Origin: Hirsutella rhossiliensis
Taxonomy: Eukaryota > Ascomycota > Sordariomycetes > Hypocreales > Ophiocordycipitaceae
NCBI RefSeq assembly: GCF_020360975.1
Contig: NW_025408668.1
Location: forward strand, 4,836,001-4,900,000
Length of the DNA stretch: 64,000 bases
Direction: 5' to 3'
The notes under the pieces were generated by a model. It saw nothing but the letters and a program-made list of their open reading frames with translations, did not search any database and had not been told where the DNA came from. This document shows positions 10,187-20,699 of this stretch, in pieces (the first letter of the stretch is position 1; each line of letters begins with the position of its first letter). The position numbers and the translations under genes were made by a program.

Positions 10187-10319
10187 ATCAGGGACGGCGA
10201 CACGATAGACCACGAATCCCGTTCATCCTCGTGACGAGCTCTTTACACATAGGTCGTTCTTCCCGACTAGTGGACTAGCTAAGCTAAAGAAATAATATAG
10301 TTGGCAAGCCGGCCGCATA
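10187..10319. other. Short spacer downstream of the RNase H gene
   Basis: Presumed 3' untranslated region and spacer. No poly-A signal stands out beyond AATAATATA near 10291-10299. Confidence 0.3.
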
Positions 10320-10935
10320 GCAGGCCGCGGCGAGGCTGTGGCCTCGTGGGCGTGCGCCAATAGCCTCCTGCTCTACCCCGCCAATGTGCCGACAAACTCA
10401 TACTGCAACTGCCAACACGATAGACCTCGCCTTCTCGAACATTGCTTTGGCTGATGCGGTGGTCGAGGACCACCTCGCTACCAGCTCCGACCGCTTACGC
10501 TCACCATCACCCAGCCCGAGCTTGCTGCAGCGCCTCCACCGGTTGGGAAGATTCGTTTTACCTCTGGCGAGGGATTAGGAGGTCTCGTCGTGATGGGTGG
10601 AAAGAGCGCAGCGGCGATCGAGCCGTCAACCGCTTCTCCTCACGAGTTGGGTTCACTCGCCTTAGCAGCAGCGACTAACCTACTTCAGTCCGCCGCCAAA
10701 GCCGCCCGCCCGCCCGCAAGGGTACGCGCAGTGGCGAAGGAATGCGCCTTGGCCGCGGTGGAGTATCGCGCCGTGAGGAGAGTTCACTCTCTGGTTTCAA
10801 CCGAGAGGTCCAACTGGCGAGAAGAAAGTTCCAGAGAGTCGTGCGACGAGTCAAGCGCCGTCAGTGGCGTGATCTGATTGACATTTTCACGAACAGTGCG
10901 TCCATCTTCAGGGCGGTCCATTGGCTGAGATCAAC
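10320..10935 (+). pseudogene. Un-RIPed LINE fragment: end of endonuclease and linker before RT
   Basis: The plus strand reads in successive frames 'ASWACANSLLLYPANVPT' (near 10340-10395), 'NTIDLAFSNIALADAVVE' and 'DHLATSSD' (10410-10490), an Ala-rich linker, and 'FNREVQLARRKFQRVVRR' followed by 'WRDLIDIF' and 'AVHWLRS' (10795-10935). This is the end of the AP-type endonuclease (TIDLAFSN, DH-LATSSDH) and the basic segment before the RT in Tad-like LINEs. At least two frame changes separate the pieces and the RT is missing. Unlike the LINE at 1-2010 it keeps normal CA/TG content. The endonuclease text differs from that LINE, so it is another family. Confidence 0.75.
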
Positions 10936-11310
10936 CTGGCGCCTTCTCTCGCGAAGAGAGCAGGGCAGAGGGCATAATTTGGGGTGCATGTGTTCATTCC
11001 TTCTTCGTCTCCCTCTCTGCTGTATGCTCCTATTTATGCCCCTTGCCCTGCCTCCTCTTTTGTCTTCCATCTTCTTCCTTATACGAAAGCAGTAATAGCA
11101 ACAACCGCGCCGCCCCTCTCCCCCTGTCATGGTGGTCAGCTGCAGGCGCGGGGCCTAGGTCGCCTCAGCTCGAAACTTTGACCCTGGATCATGAGGCTCA
11201 CTCTGGAGACAACCCTGTCCAACAAATACCATGTTGAGCATTGCTTTTACCTGGGTCCAACCTTGGCAAGCGCGTGCGTTCCGTCATTTCTTGGAAAATT
11301 TGCCCAGCTG
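10936..11310. other. Spared spacer with a pyrimidine-rich, promoter- or LTR-like stretch
   Basis: 10990-11080 is very C/T rich on the plus strand with CTATTTATGCC near 11030. It could be part of an LTR or promoter of the gypsy fragment further right; no paired repeat was found. The frames here look like chance. Confidence 0.3.
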
Positions 11311-11377
11311 TTTCCCTGTGAACCTGCGGAAGGGGACCGTGTGTGTTCAAGATCGGCTGCTGGTATTGGCGATCAGT

Positions 11378-11392
11378 CCGGTTCGCGACCGG
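11378..11392. promoter_or_regulatory. Palindrome CCGGTTCGCGACCGG, first copy
   Basis: Inverted repeat CCGGT / ACCGG around TCGCG. It recurs unchanged at 11495-11509, although surrounding bases changed. It could be a protein-binding site; no factor is suggested. Confidence 0.35.
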
Positions 11393-11494
11393 CTATCCCC
11401 GTCGCCCTTAGAAAGATTGACCGGCTATTTCCCTATAAATCTACGGGTAGGGACCGTGTGTATTTAAGATAGGTTATCGGGTTTTGCGATTAGA

Positions 11495-11509
11495 CCGGTT
11501 CGCGACCGG
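11495..11509. promoter_or_regulatory. Palindrome CCGGTTCGCGACCGG, second copy
   Basis: Identical to 11378-11392 at 117-bp spacing. It has no CpA or TpG, so its survival may simply reflect immunity to RIP. Confidence 0.35.
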
Positions 11510-11559
11510 CTATCCCTATCGCTGATGGAAGAGATAAGCTCGACCATCTTAGGCGTATT

Positions 11560-12050
11560 GCACGAGTCTTGAGGACGTCGCGGACGACGTCCTGGGAGGG
11601 GGGCACCGCTATAACGGCACCAGCGTTGCAGGAGTCACTTCTATAGGCCCTACTGGCGGCACAGCAAGGGGACGCCTTTGTTGCCCAGCAGAAGCGTCTT
11701 GTGAGTGCCTCCTAAGGCGCTACCGCCGGTGAGCTCTCATCAGAGGTCTAGAGTACCAACGATGAGGGGCTTTTGTGTCGCCGCGAAAAGATCTTCGTGC
11801 CTGCGGGCTTGAGAAACGAGATCTTAATGCTATTTCACGACGATGAGGTTGCCGGCCATTAAGGCGGAACCAAGAGTTGCAAGCGGATCCAGGCGCAGTA
11901 CTACTAGCCCGGATTGCGCTGAGATGTGCGTCGCTATGTCTCCACCTGCCGAGATTGCCAACTTACGAAGCCGAGGCATCAGAAGAGCGGGGAATCAACT
12001 GATTTCTCAACGCAAGAAAAGATCGTAGGCGGGGATGTTGCGCCGGCTCA
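11560..12050 (+). pseudogene. Ty3/gypsy integrase zinc-binding (H2C2) fragment
   Basis: The plus strand reads 'GLLCRREKIFVPAGLRNEIL', then 'HDDEVAGH' and, after TAA, 'GGTKSCKRIQAQYY' and 'DVRRYVSTCRDCQLTKPRH' (about 11770-11990). This is the HHCC module before the integrase core of Ty3/gypsy polyproteins, with both His (HDDEVAGH) and both Cys (CRDC) intact. Four in-frame stops interrupt it, including a TGA. The catalytic core is not seen downstream. Base use is normal up to about 12050, so this fragment largely escaped RIP, unlike every gypsy copy outside the island. Confidence 0.75.
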
Positions 12051-12690
12051 ACAGGGTTGATGCCTGTTGCCTGAATCCTGTGTGAAGGGAGGGGGGCAAG
12101 GCAGCCAAAGTGCTCGCTCGACTCCTTTTTGTTGGGCCCGCTCTTATAGGACTTAGCTCACTATTTGCTACTTTGGCGAGATAGATGCCTATATAAGTGA
12201 CCATAAAATGCCCTATAATAGGGGTGCCCCCTATTTTCCTTGGCGGAGCAGTCACTCCTTATATGCAGCGTTATAGGGCATAATAAGCTAGGAGGAAGAT
12301 GGCAAGACACTAGGGCAGGAAGAGCTCATGACCCCTAACTCGGGTGTCGGTTTGCAACATTGAACCGTCTCTAGTTTCAATGGCTGCTCTAGACCCGGTA
12401 GCACCTTGCTCCTTTCTAAAGTTCCCGGACTTAGCTTAAGGCCGGCCGTGTTTAATTTTAACTTAAGCCGCACGAGTCGGCTTTACTATCCTAAGGACGC
12501 ATATGATATTATTTAGCCCGCTGCATATACCTTAACTAGCATTTCGCTTGAACCTACCATAGTATTAAGACCTAGGTATATAGGTGTACTAACTTGCCTT
12601 CCTATACGCGGACTAAAGCGTTAACTGCCTATAAAAGAGGGATATAAATAAGTAAGTAGATGCCTAGACCGTTCTATAGCTTTTTAAAGA
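12051..12690. other. Right border of the spared island, transition into RIP-damaged DNA
   Basis: CpA/TpG fade between about 12130 and 12500. No domain is readable; small frames on both strands look accidental. Confidence 0.4.
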
Positions 12691-13500
12691 ACGAGTTACT
12701 ATAGTATAGGGCAGATATCCACGAAAGGCTAGTCTATATACCTCTAGGTAGCCGGTAAGTTATTGCTGCCTAGGAACGGACTTTTAGCGCTGCCTAATAT
12801 TAGGCAAGCTATAGTAAGGGATTTAAAGCGCGAGGTATCCCCTACCTTTGGACGTAGGAGCAAAGAAATACACGAGTTGCCCTACCGCTATTTCCTTACT
12901 ATATTAACGAGCTCTTTAATAGTCTTTAAAGATATAGACTCGCTTAACGAGGAGCCGCTTCCTCGTAAGTAGATAGGTTACCGCCGTGATTACTAGGGGC
13001 TAGTGCTTTCCAACGATAGCTTATCGGCCCCCTTGCCCTAGAACCTAGGCTCTATATATTACGAAGCGAGAAATGCTAGAAGAAGTCCGCCTATCGAAAC
13101 TAAGTCGCCTAACGCCGTACCTAATAATAACTTATATAGCCTATTTACCTCGCCGTAGGACGACTAGGAAGAAATCAGTTCGCTATAGCTAACTTTCTAC
13201 GTCCTAATATCTAATAATTACTATCGGTTCGAAGTTAAGGGGTATCTTAAGAACGAGCTATTAAATAGAGTCGAGATCGAGTATAGTATACCTTAGGATA
13301 GGTTTTAGAGTACTAGAGGGAATAGGGCCCGAAGAACTCCTCGAAGACTATTTATACTTTATATAAGGTAGGGCTAGAAGGGTAAGGATATAAGCATAGG
13401 TCTAAGCAGTATCTAAGAGTAGGTAGCTAAGGCGTATTTAGCTCTTAAGTAAGCGTCGGGGCGTTTATAGCCGTCGCAGGGGCCAGCCACGGAATAAATA
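12690..13500 (+). pseudogene. Unidentified decayed reading frame
   Basis: One plus-strand frame stays readable from about 12690 through 13500 with only a handful of TAA/TAG. Its cleanest part, 12763-12972, contains 'LLALPNIRQAIVRDLKREVS', 'SKEIHELPYRYFLTIL' and an acidic end. A plausible continuation follows past the TAG at 12970-12972. The regular mix of polar and aliphatic residues looks like real protein, but I recognise no family. It may be a transposon protein or a captured host gene. There are no flanking repeats that I can see. Confidence 0.35.
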
Positions 13501-15329
13501 AATAAATATCGCTTAACGGGCCTATGCCCCTATATAGCCTAGACGTTTAGCTAACTATACTTCCTCTTAACTACCTATAAGTCCTTACTTCCTACGTTAT
13601 TAATATTAATAAATAGGTATAGTTAAAGGCTATATTCTTTAAGTATTTAGTATCTTATCCTTAGTAGCTAAAGCGTGGTCTATTACTATATAAAGCTATT
13701 TAATAATAGTATTAACTTATCTATAATTACCTTAACTATAGTCCCTATTCTTAGTCGAGCCTTCCTATCGCGGTAGTAAATTTAATCGCTGCTTTAACTA
13801 TTTATATATCCAGCGCTTAATTCTTTAACTTATATACTATTTTCCCTCTATTAAAGTATAATAGGTTCCTAATCTTTAGTTTATATATTATATTATAATC
13901 TCGCGTTCCGCTATCTACTTTTAATATCGAAAAAGAAAATGCTTTATAGTCTCTAGTATCTAGCTATAATCCTATAGGTCGGATTCCGCTGCCCCGATCT
14001 TATATAGGGAGTTATTAAGCCTCGATATATTAGTGCGAGATAGCGCGTATAATAGAACTTATAAAGGTAAATATTGCCCCCGCTAATTAGTTAGAAAGCT
14101 CTATAGCCCTGCTAGGTAGTCGTTATAACGCCTCCTATATCTCCGCTTATAGTAGAAACGTAGCTAGGCTCGCGTAAGGTATTATTATCGTTCGCCGGTA
14201 ATATAACTATCTAACGCTTATTAGTTCGTATAAGGCTTTCGTCCTACGAGAGCTTTTAAGCTTAGATAGGGCCGTGTCCTTAGGTTATTAGCCTAAGTAT
14301 TAATACCGCTTTTAAAGTTATCGTTATTATCGTCGTTATCGCCTTATTTTCTAGGAAGCGATACTTTAGCTAAGGGGACTTTACTCGTAGGGGCTTAGCT
14401 AGCTATGGTTATAATTATACCGCCGGTATAAGCCTTTAAATATATACCTTTAGATATCTAGTAGCGGTTCTATCTTATAGCGGAATAATAGTAAACTTAA
14501 GTAAGTAGTTAGCGGATAATTAGTACTATAAGATAAATTACTAGCTATCGTATAAGAGAGGTTTAAGGGAGAAGGTCGGATATAGAAAACATAGGGTATC
14601 GCTCTTAGACCCTTCCGCCTATTATAGGTGCCTAGGTTCCCGTTACCTACGGCCGATTCTAGCTTTATAATAGTATAGTAAGTCCTCGTTTTAGGCGACT
14701 AATATTATCCTCGCTTCTAGCTACTTCGTAGTACTAAGCTATAAGGGCTATAACCCCTTTATAGTAAGTAAGGGTAATAGATAAAAGTGAATTTATTAAA
14801 GATTTTAAATAAAGGATAAATTAAATAAATTAAATTTTTTAGATCTTAATTTAAAATCTTTAAGCTTTAATTTTCGCGATTTAAGCTATTTATAAACGGT
14901 TTAAAGGGATCCCCTAAATAAAGTAAATTTAGTATATACCTAAGCAATTATAAAGATACCTTAAAAACGCTAATAAGTAGTATATAGTTTTAAGTTATAG
15001 CCTTCTAAGAAGTTAATAATCCTAAATACTTTAAAAATTAACTTATATATATACTAATCTACTTATCTTAGGTAAATCGATTAAAAATAAGTACTTTTAA
15101 AGCTCTACTAAATCCTTAAAATACGTTAGTATAATACGTTCGAATCTACTACTATATACGGCTATACTCTTAGAGCCTTATTCCTTTAAAGCCTTTATTA
15201 TATCTTATAAGAATATACCCTTATATTCCTATTTTACTATTATAAAGAAATAATAGGCATAGGGAGGCTTTATAGAATAAGCTAGTAAAAAGAGGCTCTA
15301 TAATACAGTCTAAGGGAATAACCCTTAAA
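13501..15329. other. RIP-degraded stretch without a recognised gene
   Basis: Dense TpA and stops in all frames. 14780-14880 is extremely AT-rich with overlapping A/T palindromes (AAATCTTTAAGCTTT and similar). No LTR pair or domain recognised. Confidence 0.4.
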
Positions 15330-15760
15330 AGACAAAGACCTCTACTAGATAACTATACCTTCCTCTAGGAAAAGCGGGTTAGGATAAGCCTATCCTTACG
15401 AACAAAAATATACATAAAATGCATAGGTCAATTACGAGCAGAACGGATACCCTATTGCCTATTTTGGCCTAGCGGTTCCGAAGATATCCGCGATACGAGA
15501 ATAGGTGGGGCATAGAACATTCTAGTTAAATCCACTACTTATGCCAGAACCCATAGTCTTACGTCAACCATCACGCCACAATCAGACCACCTACTAAGTT
15601 AGGAAGATATACTATAGATAGAGCTTTTTAAGCACTATAGAATGTGCTAGAAAGCTAACTAATTGGTCTACTAGTAGGCGAGCAATGGTCTATAAAAAAC
15701 GAAGGATTTCCCTGGGAGTAGTAGATAGAACAAGCAAGTTTACAAGCATCTTTTGCAACG
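15330..15760. other. Small patch of spared (CA/TG-containing) DNA inside RIP-damaged sequence
   Basis: About 430 bp regain CA, TG and CAT/ATG words (for example GCATAGGTCAATTACGAGCAG near 15421) between heavily damaged flanks. It has no LTR, RNA or conserved frame that I recognise. Confidence 0.5.
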
Positions 15761-15909
15761 CTATTCTTTTAATATATTATTTAGCCCCTTATATACTCGT
15801 TATAAATTCTAGACGAAATCCTACCCTATACTCCTTCGACCGCTCTTTCCGCTTACGTTATCGATTACCCGATTCTACGCTTATTGCTTATACCTTCTTA
15901 TATATCTAG
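15685..15909 (+). CDS. Hypothetical 74-codon frame, weak
   Basis: ATG at 15685, stop TAG at 15907-15909. It starts in the spared patch and runs into damaged DNA with changed base use. The product is basic with one hydrophobic stretch (about residues 27-39). No family was recognised. The switch of base composition within the frame argues against a real gene. Confidence 0.12.
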   Translation: MVYKKRRISLGVVDRTSKFTSIFCNAILLIYYLAPYILVINSRRNPTLYSFDRSFRLRYRLPDSTLIAYTFLYI

Positions 15910-16089
15910 ATAAGGGGTTAATATTATAGACTTATTAGCTTAGGATATAGGAGGTTTAAGGGTAGGGGGTTTAGTAAGAGCCTTAGTAAGAGGAAGAGGT
16001 TAAGGAGGAGGATTCTCGCTTAAATATAGATTAGTATATACCTATATATATAATAAGGGTATATCTATACTATCTTTTAGCTTACCTAG

Positions 16090-18420
16090 AATATAGTCTA
16101 GTCTTTAAATAATAATATTAGTAAAGGGTAGGATATTATACTTTATAGCCGCTTTAATTAAAGCCTAATCGATCTTATCTTCCTAAGTATAAGTACTCTA
16201 TAAAAGTATTAGTACTCGTACTATATCTGCCTTTAAAGCGTAACGGTAGATATTAAATTCGTCTCTATAACCGCTAAAGAGGCGTTCTACGTTAACTTTA
16301 AAGCTAGAGATAGAAAGAAGATTACGCGCTACTATAGCTAAAAGTAGCTATGTAACCTTATATTCTTTCTACTACTTTAGTAGGAAGTCTAGAGACTTTA
16401 TAATAAACTTATTAAACTTTATTCGAGGAGTTATAAACTATTATTTAAGCTCTAAAATAGGGATCGCCGCGCCTATCTCTACCTCCCTTACATTCTTTAT
16501 TTAGATAGCTCTCTATTATATAATAGAGACTCCTTAAGGACGCTTAGTTAGTTTAGATTAGCTTATAGTTAAGTTTATAGCATTTAATACTACTAGCTCT
16601 AGCTACTCTATTTTAAAATACTTCTTAACTTTAGCTATAATCTTAGAGTATTAATCTAGTATTATTATTTTTAATTAGTAAGTTTTATAACGTAGATCTA
16701 GGATATAAGCTATAAATAGTATTATTAAATCGTTAAGCTTCTTTATATAAGTAACGTGTTTTACTTTACCTTTTAAGAAAGTATCTTAAATAGATATATT
16801 AAGGTTTATAAAGTCGCTAACTCCTTTAACTATATTATTAAGGAGAGCTTCTAAATCCTAATAAATATTAAGACTCTATAAGATCGGCGGTATAACTTTA
16901 AAGACTTTTAGAGTATAGTCTTAAAACGGCTTTAAAACCTTCTATAGTTAATAGAGAGCGATAATCTCTTTTAATAAGGGTAGGAGGCACTTAACTTATA
17001 GGTAAGTATTAATAAACTTAGTATACTCTACTTTAAGCTCGAGGAATTAATTAATTATATTATAGGCCGAATTCTAGTAAGTATCGATATTATAGGTTAG
17101 CTTCTAGTAGTATATATATAGTATACTTTTAAAGTCTTACTTCCTAGACCTAGATCTTAATATCTAGAAATTAAGGAGGCGGATTTTAGTAATCCTACTT
17201 TAACTAAAGTCTCCTAAAATAGTATAGTTATTACTTTTATTTTCTTTGTCCTACTTATTAAGTATCTTCTTAGCTTCTTTTACTATACTTACTTTAAGAT
17301 CTTATAAGACGCCCTTATAAATAAGCGAGGTAATATAAGCTAGATAGCGGATCTAACTCTTCTTACTATAAAAGCGTATATAGGGCCTCCCTATTATACT
17401 TACCTTATCGTTAAATTTAGTCTTAAGAGAATTATATAAAGACTAATAAAGCGTGCTATTATTACCGGCGTTATCTCCTATAATAATAAGAAGCTTAGGC
17501 TTAAGCCTAAGCTTTTTAAGCGTCCTCTTAACTATCTTAGCTAATTATTTACTAGTATAAGATCTTTTATACTTAATAAGATTAATAACTTCCTCTCTCT
17601 TTTTAAACTTCGGTATAATTTAGTATATAATAATAGCGAAAATAAGCACCTAATTCGGTGCTATCTAGATATTAAGTATAAATAAGATAGTAGTATAATT
17701 ATACTTAAGCTTAATCTTTAGTTTCTCCTTAAGTTCGATAAAGTCTATATATATATAATTATATAATATTATATAACTCCTATATATATATAATATATTA
17801 TAAGCTAAGAATATCTCTTAAAAAGTAAGAGTCTTAATAATAAAGAAGGGTTATTAGTATTTTATAAACTACTAGTATATAGACTCCTTTACTATAAGTC
17901 TTACTCTTTACTTAGGTTAACCGCTCTATATATCTACCTTTATATAATCTCCTTTACTAATAGCGCGGCCGTATCTATTAATTTAAGTATAGTAAGATTC
18001 CTTTATAATACTATAGATTTTTAAATAGTCTCTTATACTAAAGGTAACCCCTCGGCGGTTCGATTTAAGGACCTAGAATCTTTTTTAAAGAGTATTAGGG
18101 TTTTAAAGGTACTCTATATAAGTTTACTAGAACTCTTAAAAGATCTTTAGCCTATCCTTATCCTTTAAGTAAAAGCTTCTATCTATAGCTTCCCTCTATA
18201 TATACTAATAAACGTAGCTATTTTTATCTCTCTTCTTATAAATATACTTTTATTTATTATTAGCCTACTTCTTAATAAGTTTAGCTTTCTCTATAAGCGT
18301 TATATAACTATTATTTAATAGCGGCTTTAGTATATCCGCGTTAGGTATATTATTATCTAACTTATAGTTAGGATAACTTAGGGGCGCGTAGATAATTATA
18401 TCTTTACTAGTTAAAAGAAG
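16090..18420 (-). pseudogene. hAT-family transposase, RIP-degraded
   Basis: On the minus strand, 'IIIGDNAGNNSTLY' (near 17455-17485) and 'IRYLAYITSLIYKGVL' (near 17310-17350) match the RNase H-like core of hAT transposases, where 'T.DNA.NN' and 'RC.AH..NL' are typical. Near 16250-16420 'LLAIVARNLLSISS' and 'VNVERLFSGYRDEF' match the C-terminal dimerisation domain ('A.R.LLAIP.S...VERLFS.GRD'). The Cys and His of 'RCLAH' have become Tyr codons, as RIP makes from TGC and CAC. The N-terminal part reaches to about 18350, where a BED finger might lie but is unreadable. Terminal inverted repeats and the 8-bp target duplication were not found. Confidence 0.8.
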
Positions 18421-19265
18421 AGAGGAAGGAGCTAGCGTTACGCTAGAATTAGCGCGCGCGCGCGTAGGATTCTAAGGGTTAAATTAAGGACGTTCGATAT
18501 AAGTATAATTCTACGTTAGTAATTTACGCTAGGTCCTAAGAGTAAAGAAATTCGCTATATTAAATGTTTTTATTTTGGTAGGGGCTATACTATATATTAT
18601 ATTATAATTAGCTATCTACTTATAAAGTAATTAAATAAGAAGGGTAGGTTAAAGAGTAATAAAGTTTTACTTAATCTTAGCTAAAAGGCTTAAGAATAAA
18701 CGTAATATAGGTAGTTAGAATAATACTAAATAAACTATAATAAAGTATTAAGGAGTCGGGGTTAAATAGGTAGGATAAGTTATTAGTTAAAGCGTTAATT
18801 TAGGAGCTAACTTAAAGCCGCTATTAGAATATTAAAGTAGGAATTAAGTAAGGTTATAGTAAAATAATATTATAGTAGTTATCGTAAAGACTATTACGCT
18901 ATATAGGTAAAAGGTAAATAGGCTAACGACCTTATCTTTCTAATAGTAGTAGAATTAATAGGTAGTTAACTAAGTAAAAATAACGCGTTTAAACGCGGCT
19001 AGTTAGTATAATATATCCTTATTATATAGATTTTTCGGGTACTTCCTAATCAGCTAATTTATATAGATAAATAAGTAGTAGTTATATTAAGCTTAAGGAG
19101 TAGATAAGTCCTTAATAGCCTTTAAATCGTAAGCTAATATAATTTATATTACTTTTAATTATTCGCGTAGTATTAAGATATTAAAGGATCTAAACGCGTT
19201 TTTTAAATTAGCTTACTAAAGGCTATATAATAGTATAATTATTATATTATATATTTAGAATATAG
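18421..19265. other. RIP-degraded DNA into which element A inserted
   Basis: AT-rich, with a GCGCGCGCGCG run near 18455-18465 and a long purine-rich stretch at 18600-18850. No domain recognised. The matching right flank of the insertion starts at 26226. Confidence 0.4.
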
Positions 19266-19270
19266 GTTAC

Positions 19271-19456
19271 TATAAGAGTCTTTAACTATTATAGGTTATA
19301 GGCTTAGGCTACGGCCTAAGCTATATAGTTACGTACGGAGGGCCGGATCCCGCACGTATATATACGGGCCAGCCGCGCATAGGAGAGCTCTATATAGCTT
19401 ATTAATATCATCCTACGGACGGCACCTACGCGTATGCCTCTACCTACTCCGTGATA
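19271..19456 (+). repeat. 5' LTR of element A
   Basis: 186 bp, from TATAAGAGTC to CTCCGTGATA. Preceded by GTTAC. It differs from the 3' copy mainly at CA/TA and TG/TA sites. Confidence 0.92.
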
Positions 19457-19486
19457 GTATAAGCTATTAATTAATAGATCTAATAG

Positions 19487-20690
19487 ATGTCTCTCCGGAG
19501 AGGGCGCCTCCCCCTCGAGGAAGCACTCCGCCCCTCCCCGGACGGATAGGAAGTATCGCAGCTATCCTAGAAGCGATTAGAAGCGCGACGGCTAGCGAGA
19601 AGGACGAGGTTCTCGCTGTACTAAGGGAGCCGTCGGCGAGACCGGCTTTAACCCCTACGACCTCCGCAACGCCGGTTACGGCGGCGATACTACCGACGAG
19701 GAAGCCGCTCCCTTAGCCGACTTAGGACGGCAAGCCGGAGTCCTTTTACTTCTTCCTTAGCCGGCTATAGACGAAGTTTATAACCGACGAGAAATAGGGC
19801 CTAAATAGCTATCGCGATATAGCGTGGTATTCGCTCCTCTATACGCTGCCGGAGCCCTAAATACGGCGGATCTCCGGATTCTAGGATAAGGGCGGCCCTA
19901 GGGGCAGACGCGACCTATAAGACTTCTTCTAATACCTTATATATACGTTCGGCAACGTATAGGAGCGGGAGAAGGCGTAAGATAGGCTACGGACCCTTAA
20001 GTAAAGAGACGGATAAACCTTTAGCGAATTCCTTCCCGATTTCGAAGAGACGCTCTTACGGGCAGCGGGGACTATAGTATAGGAAGATAGCGCGAAGCTT
20101 ATATAGCTACGGAATTCGATTATGCCGGCCCTACGGGAGCTACTTATCCCCGTAATTATACCTACTAACTACGGCGAGTATATAAGCCGGTTAATAAAGG
20201 TAGCTTAGGGCTACGAGCAGACGCCGCGTTTCTAGAAGCTCCGTAAGCGCACGCCGTATAGCGGCGACGGGATCACCGCCCCTCTATAAGATAAATAACC
20301 GGCTATCGACACGGACGGGGACACCCTAATGTCGGCTACCCGCACGGACCGGGCTAGACGCGGCAAGAAGACGCCGTCGACCACCCCCTATACCGCCCCG
20401 CACTCTAAGTAGCGGGCGAAGTAGGTAACGAGCGAGGAAATCGGGAAGAGGAAGGCTAACGGCCGCTGCCTACGTTGCGGAGCATCTACGCACTTTATAT
20501 TAAAATGCCCCTTCCTTTTAGCTAAGCGGCCCGTAGCGGTTTAAGTATCGAAGATAGAACCGCTCCTCGCCTTAGACGATAAGGAGGACTCCGCCCCCCT
20601 AGGCCCGGAGGAAAAAGAGTAGCTCCGGAGCAAAGATAGGCTCCGGAGCCCTAATTGCTAGCACTAGTAAAGGAGAAGGAAGAATTATCT
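19487..20690 (+). pseudogene. Element A gag
   Basis: After the 5' LTR the plus strand shows several readable blocks separated by TAA/TAG: 'PESFYFFLSRL' and 'DIAWYSLLYTLPE' (near 19735-19850) fit the capsid region of chromovirus Gag. The zinc knuckle CLRCGASTHFILKC (20467-20508) is an intact CX2CX4HX4C nucleic-acid-binding motif near the C-terminus. The start is uncertain: an ATG at 19487 opens a short frame that does not join the main one without a shift. Gag forms the virus-like particle and packages the element RNA. Confidence 0.8.
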
Positions 20691-20699
20691 ACCCGTATA

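Larger units (their letters stand above)
11311..11525. repeat. 117-bp tandem duplication, two units
   Basis: Unit 1 is 11311-11427 and unit 2 starts at 11428 (period 117). Both contain TTTCCCT near the start, GGGACCGTGTGT, and the palindrome CCGGTTCGCGACCGG followed by CTATCCC. Unit 2 differs mostly by TG-to-TA and CA-to-TA changes, as RIP would make, while unit 1 is almost untouched. Confidence 0.75.

Noticed and set aside
9801..10213. Other frames inside the RNase H exon
   Set aside because: They overlap the catalytic domain frame, which has all four acidic residues.
10742..11095. A membrane protein suggested by a Leu/Phe-rich end
   Set aside because: Its first half is the basic LINE segment. 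The hydrophobic end is read from the pyrimidine-rich spacer after the LINE fragment stops.
14780..14880. Origin or centromere-like AT palindromes
   Set aside because: Extreme AT content and palindromic A/T words are expected from RIP; nothing more specific is visible.
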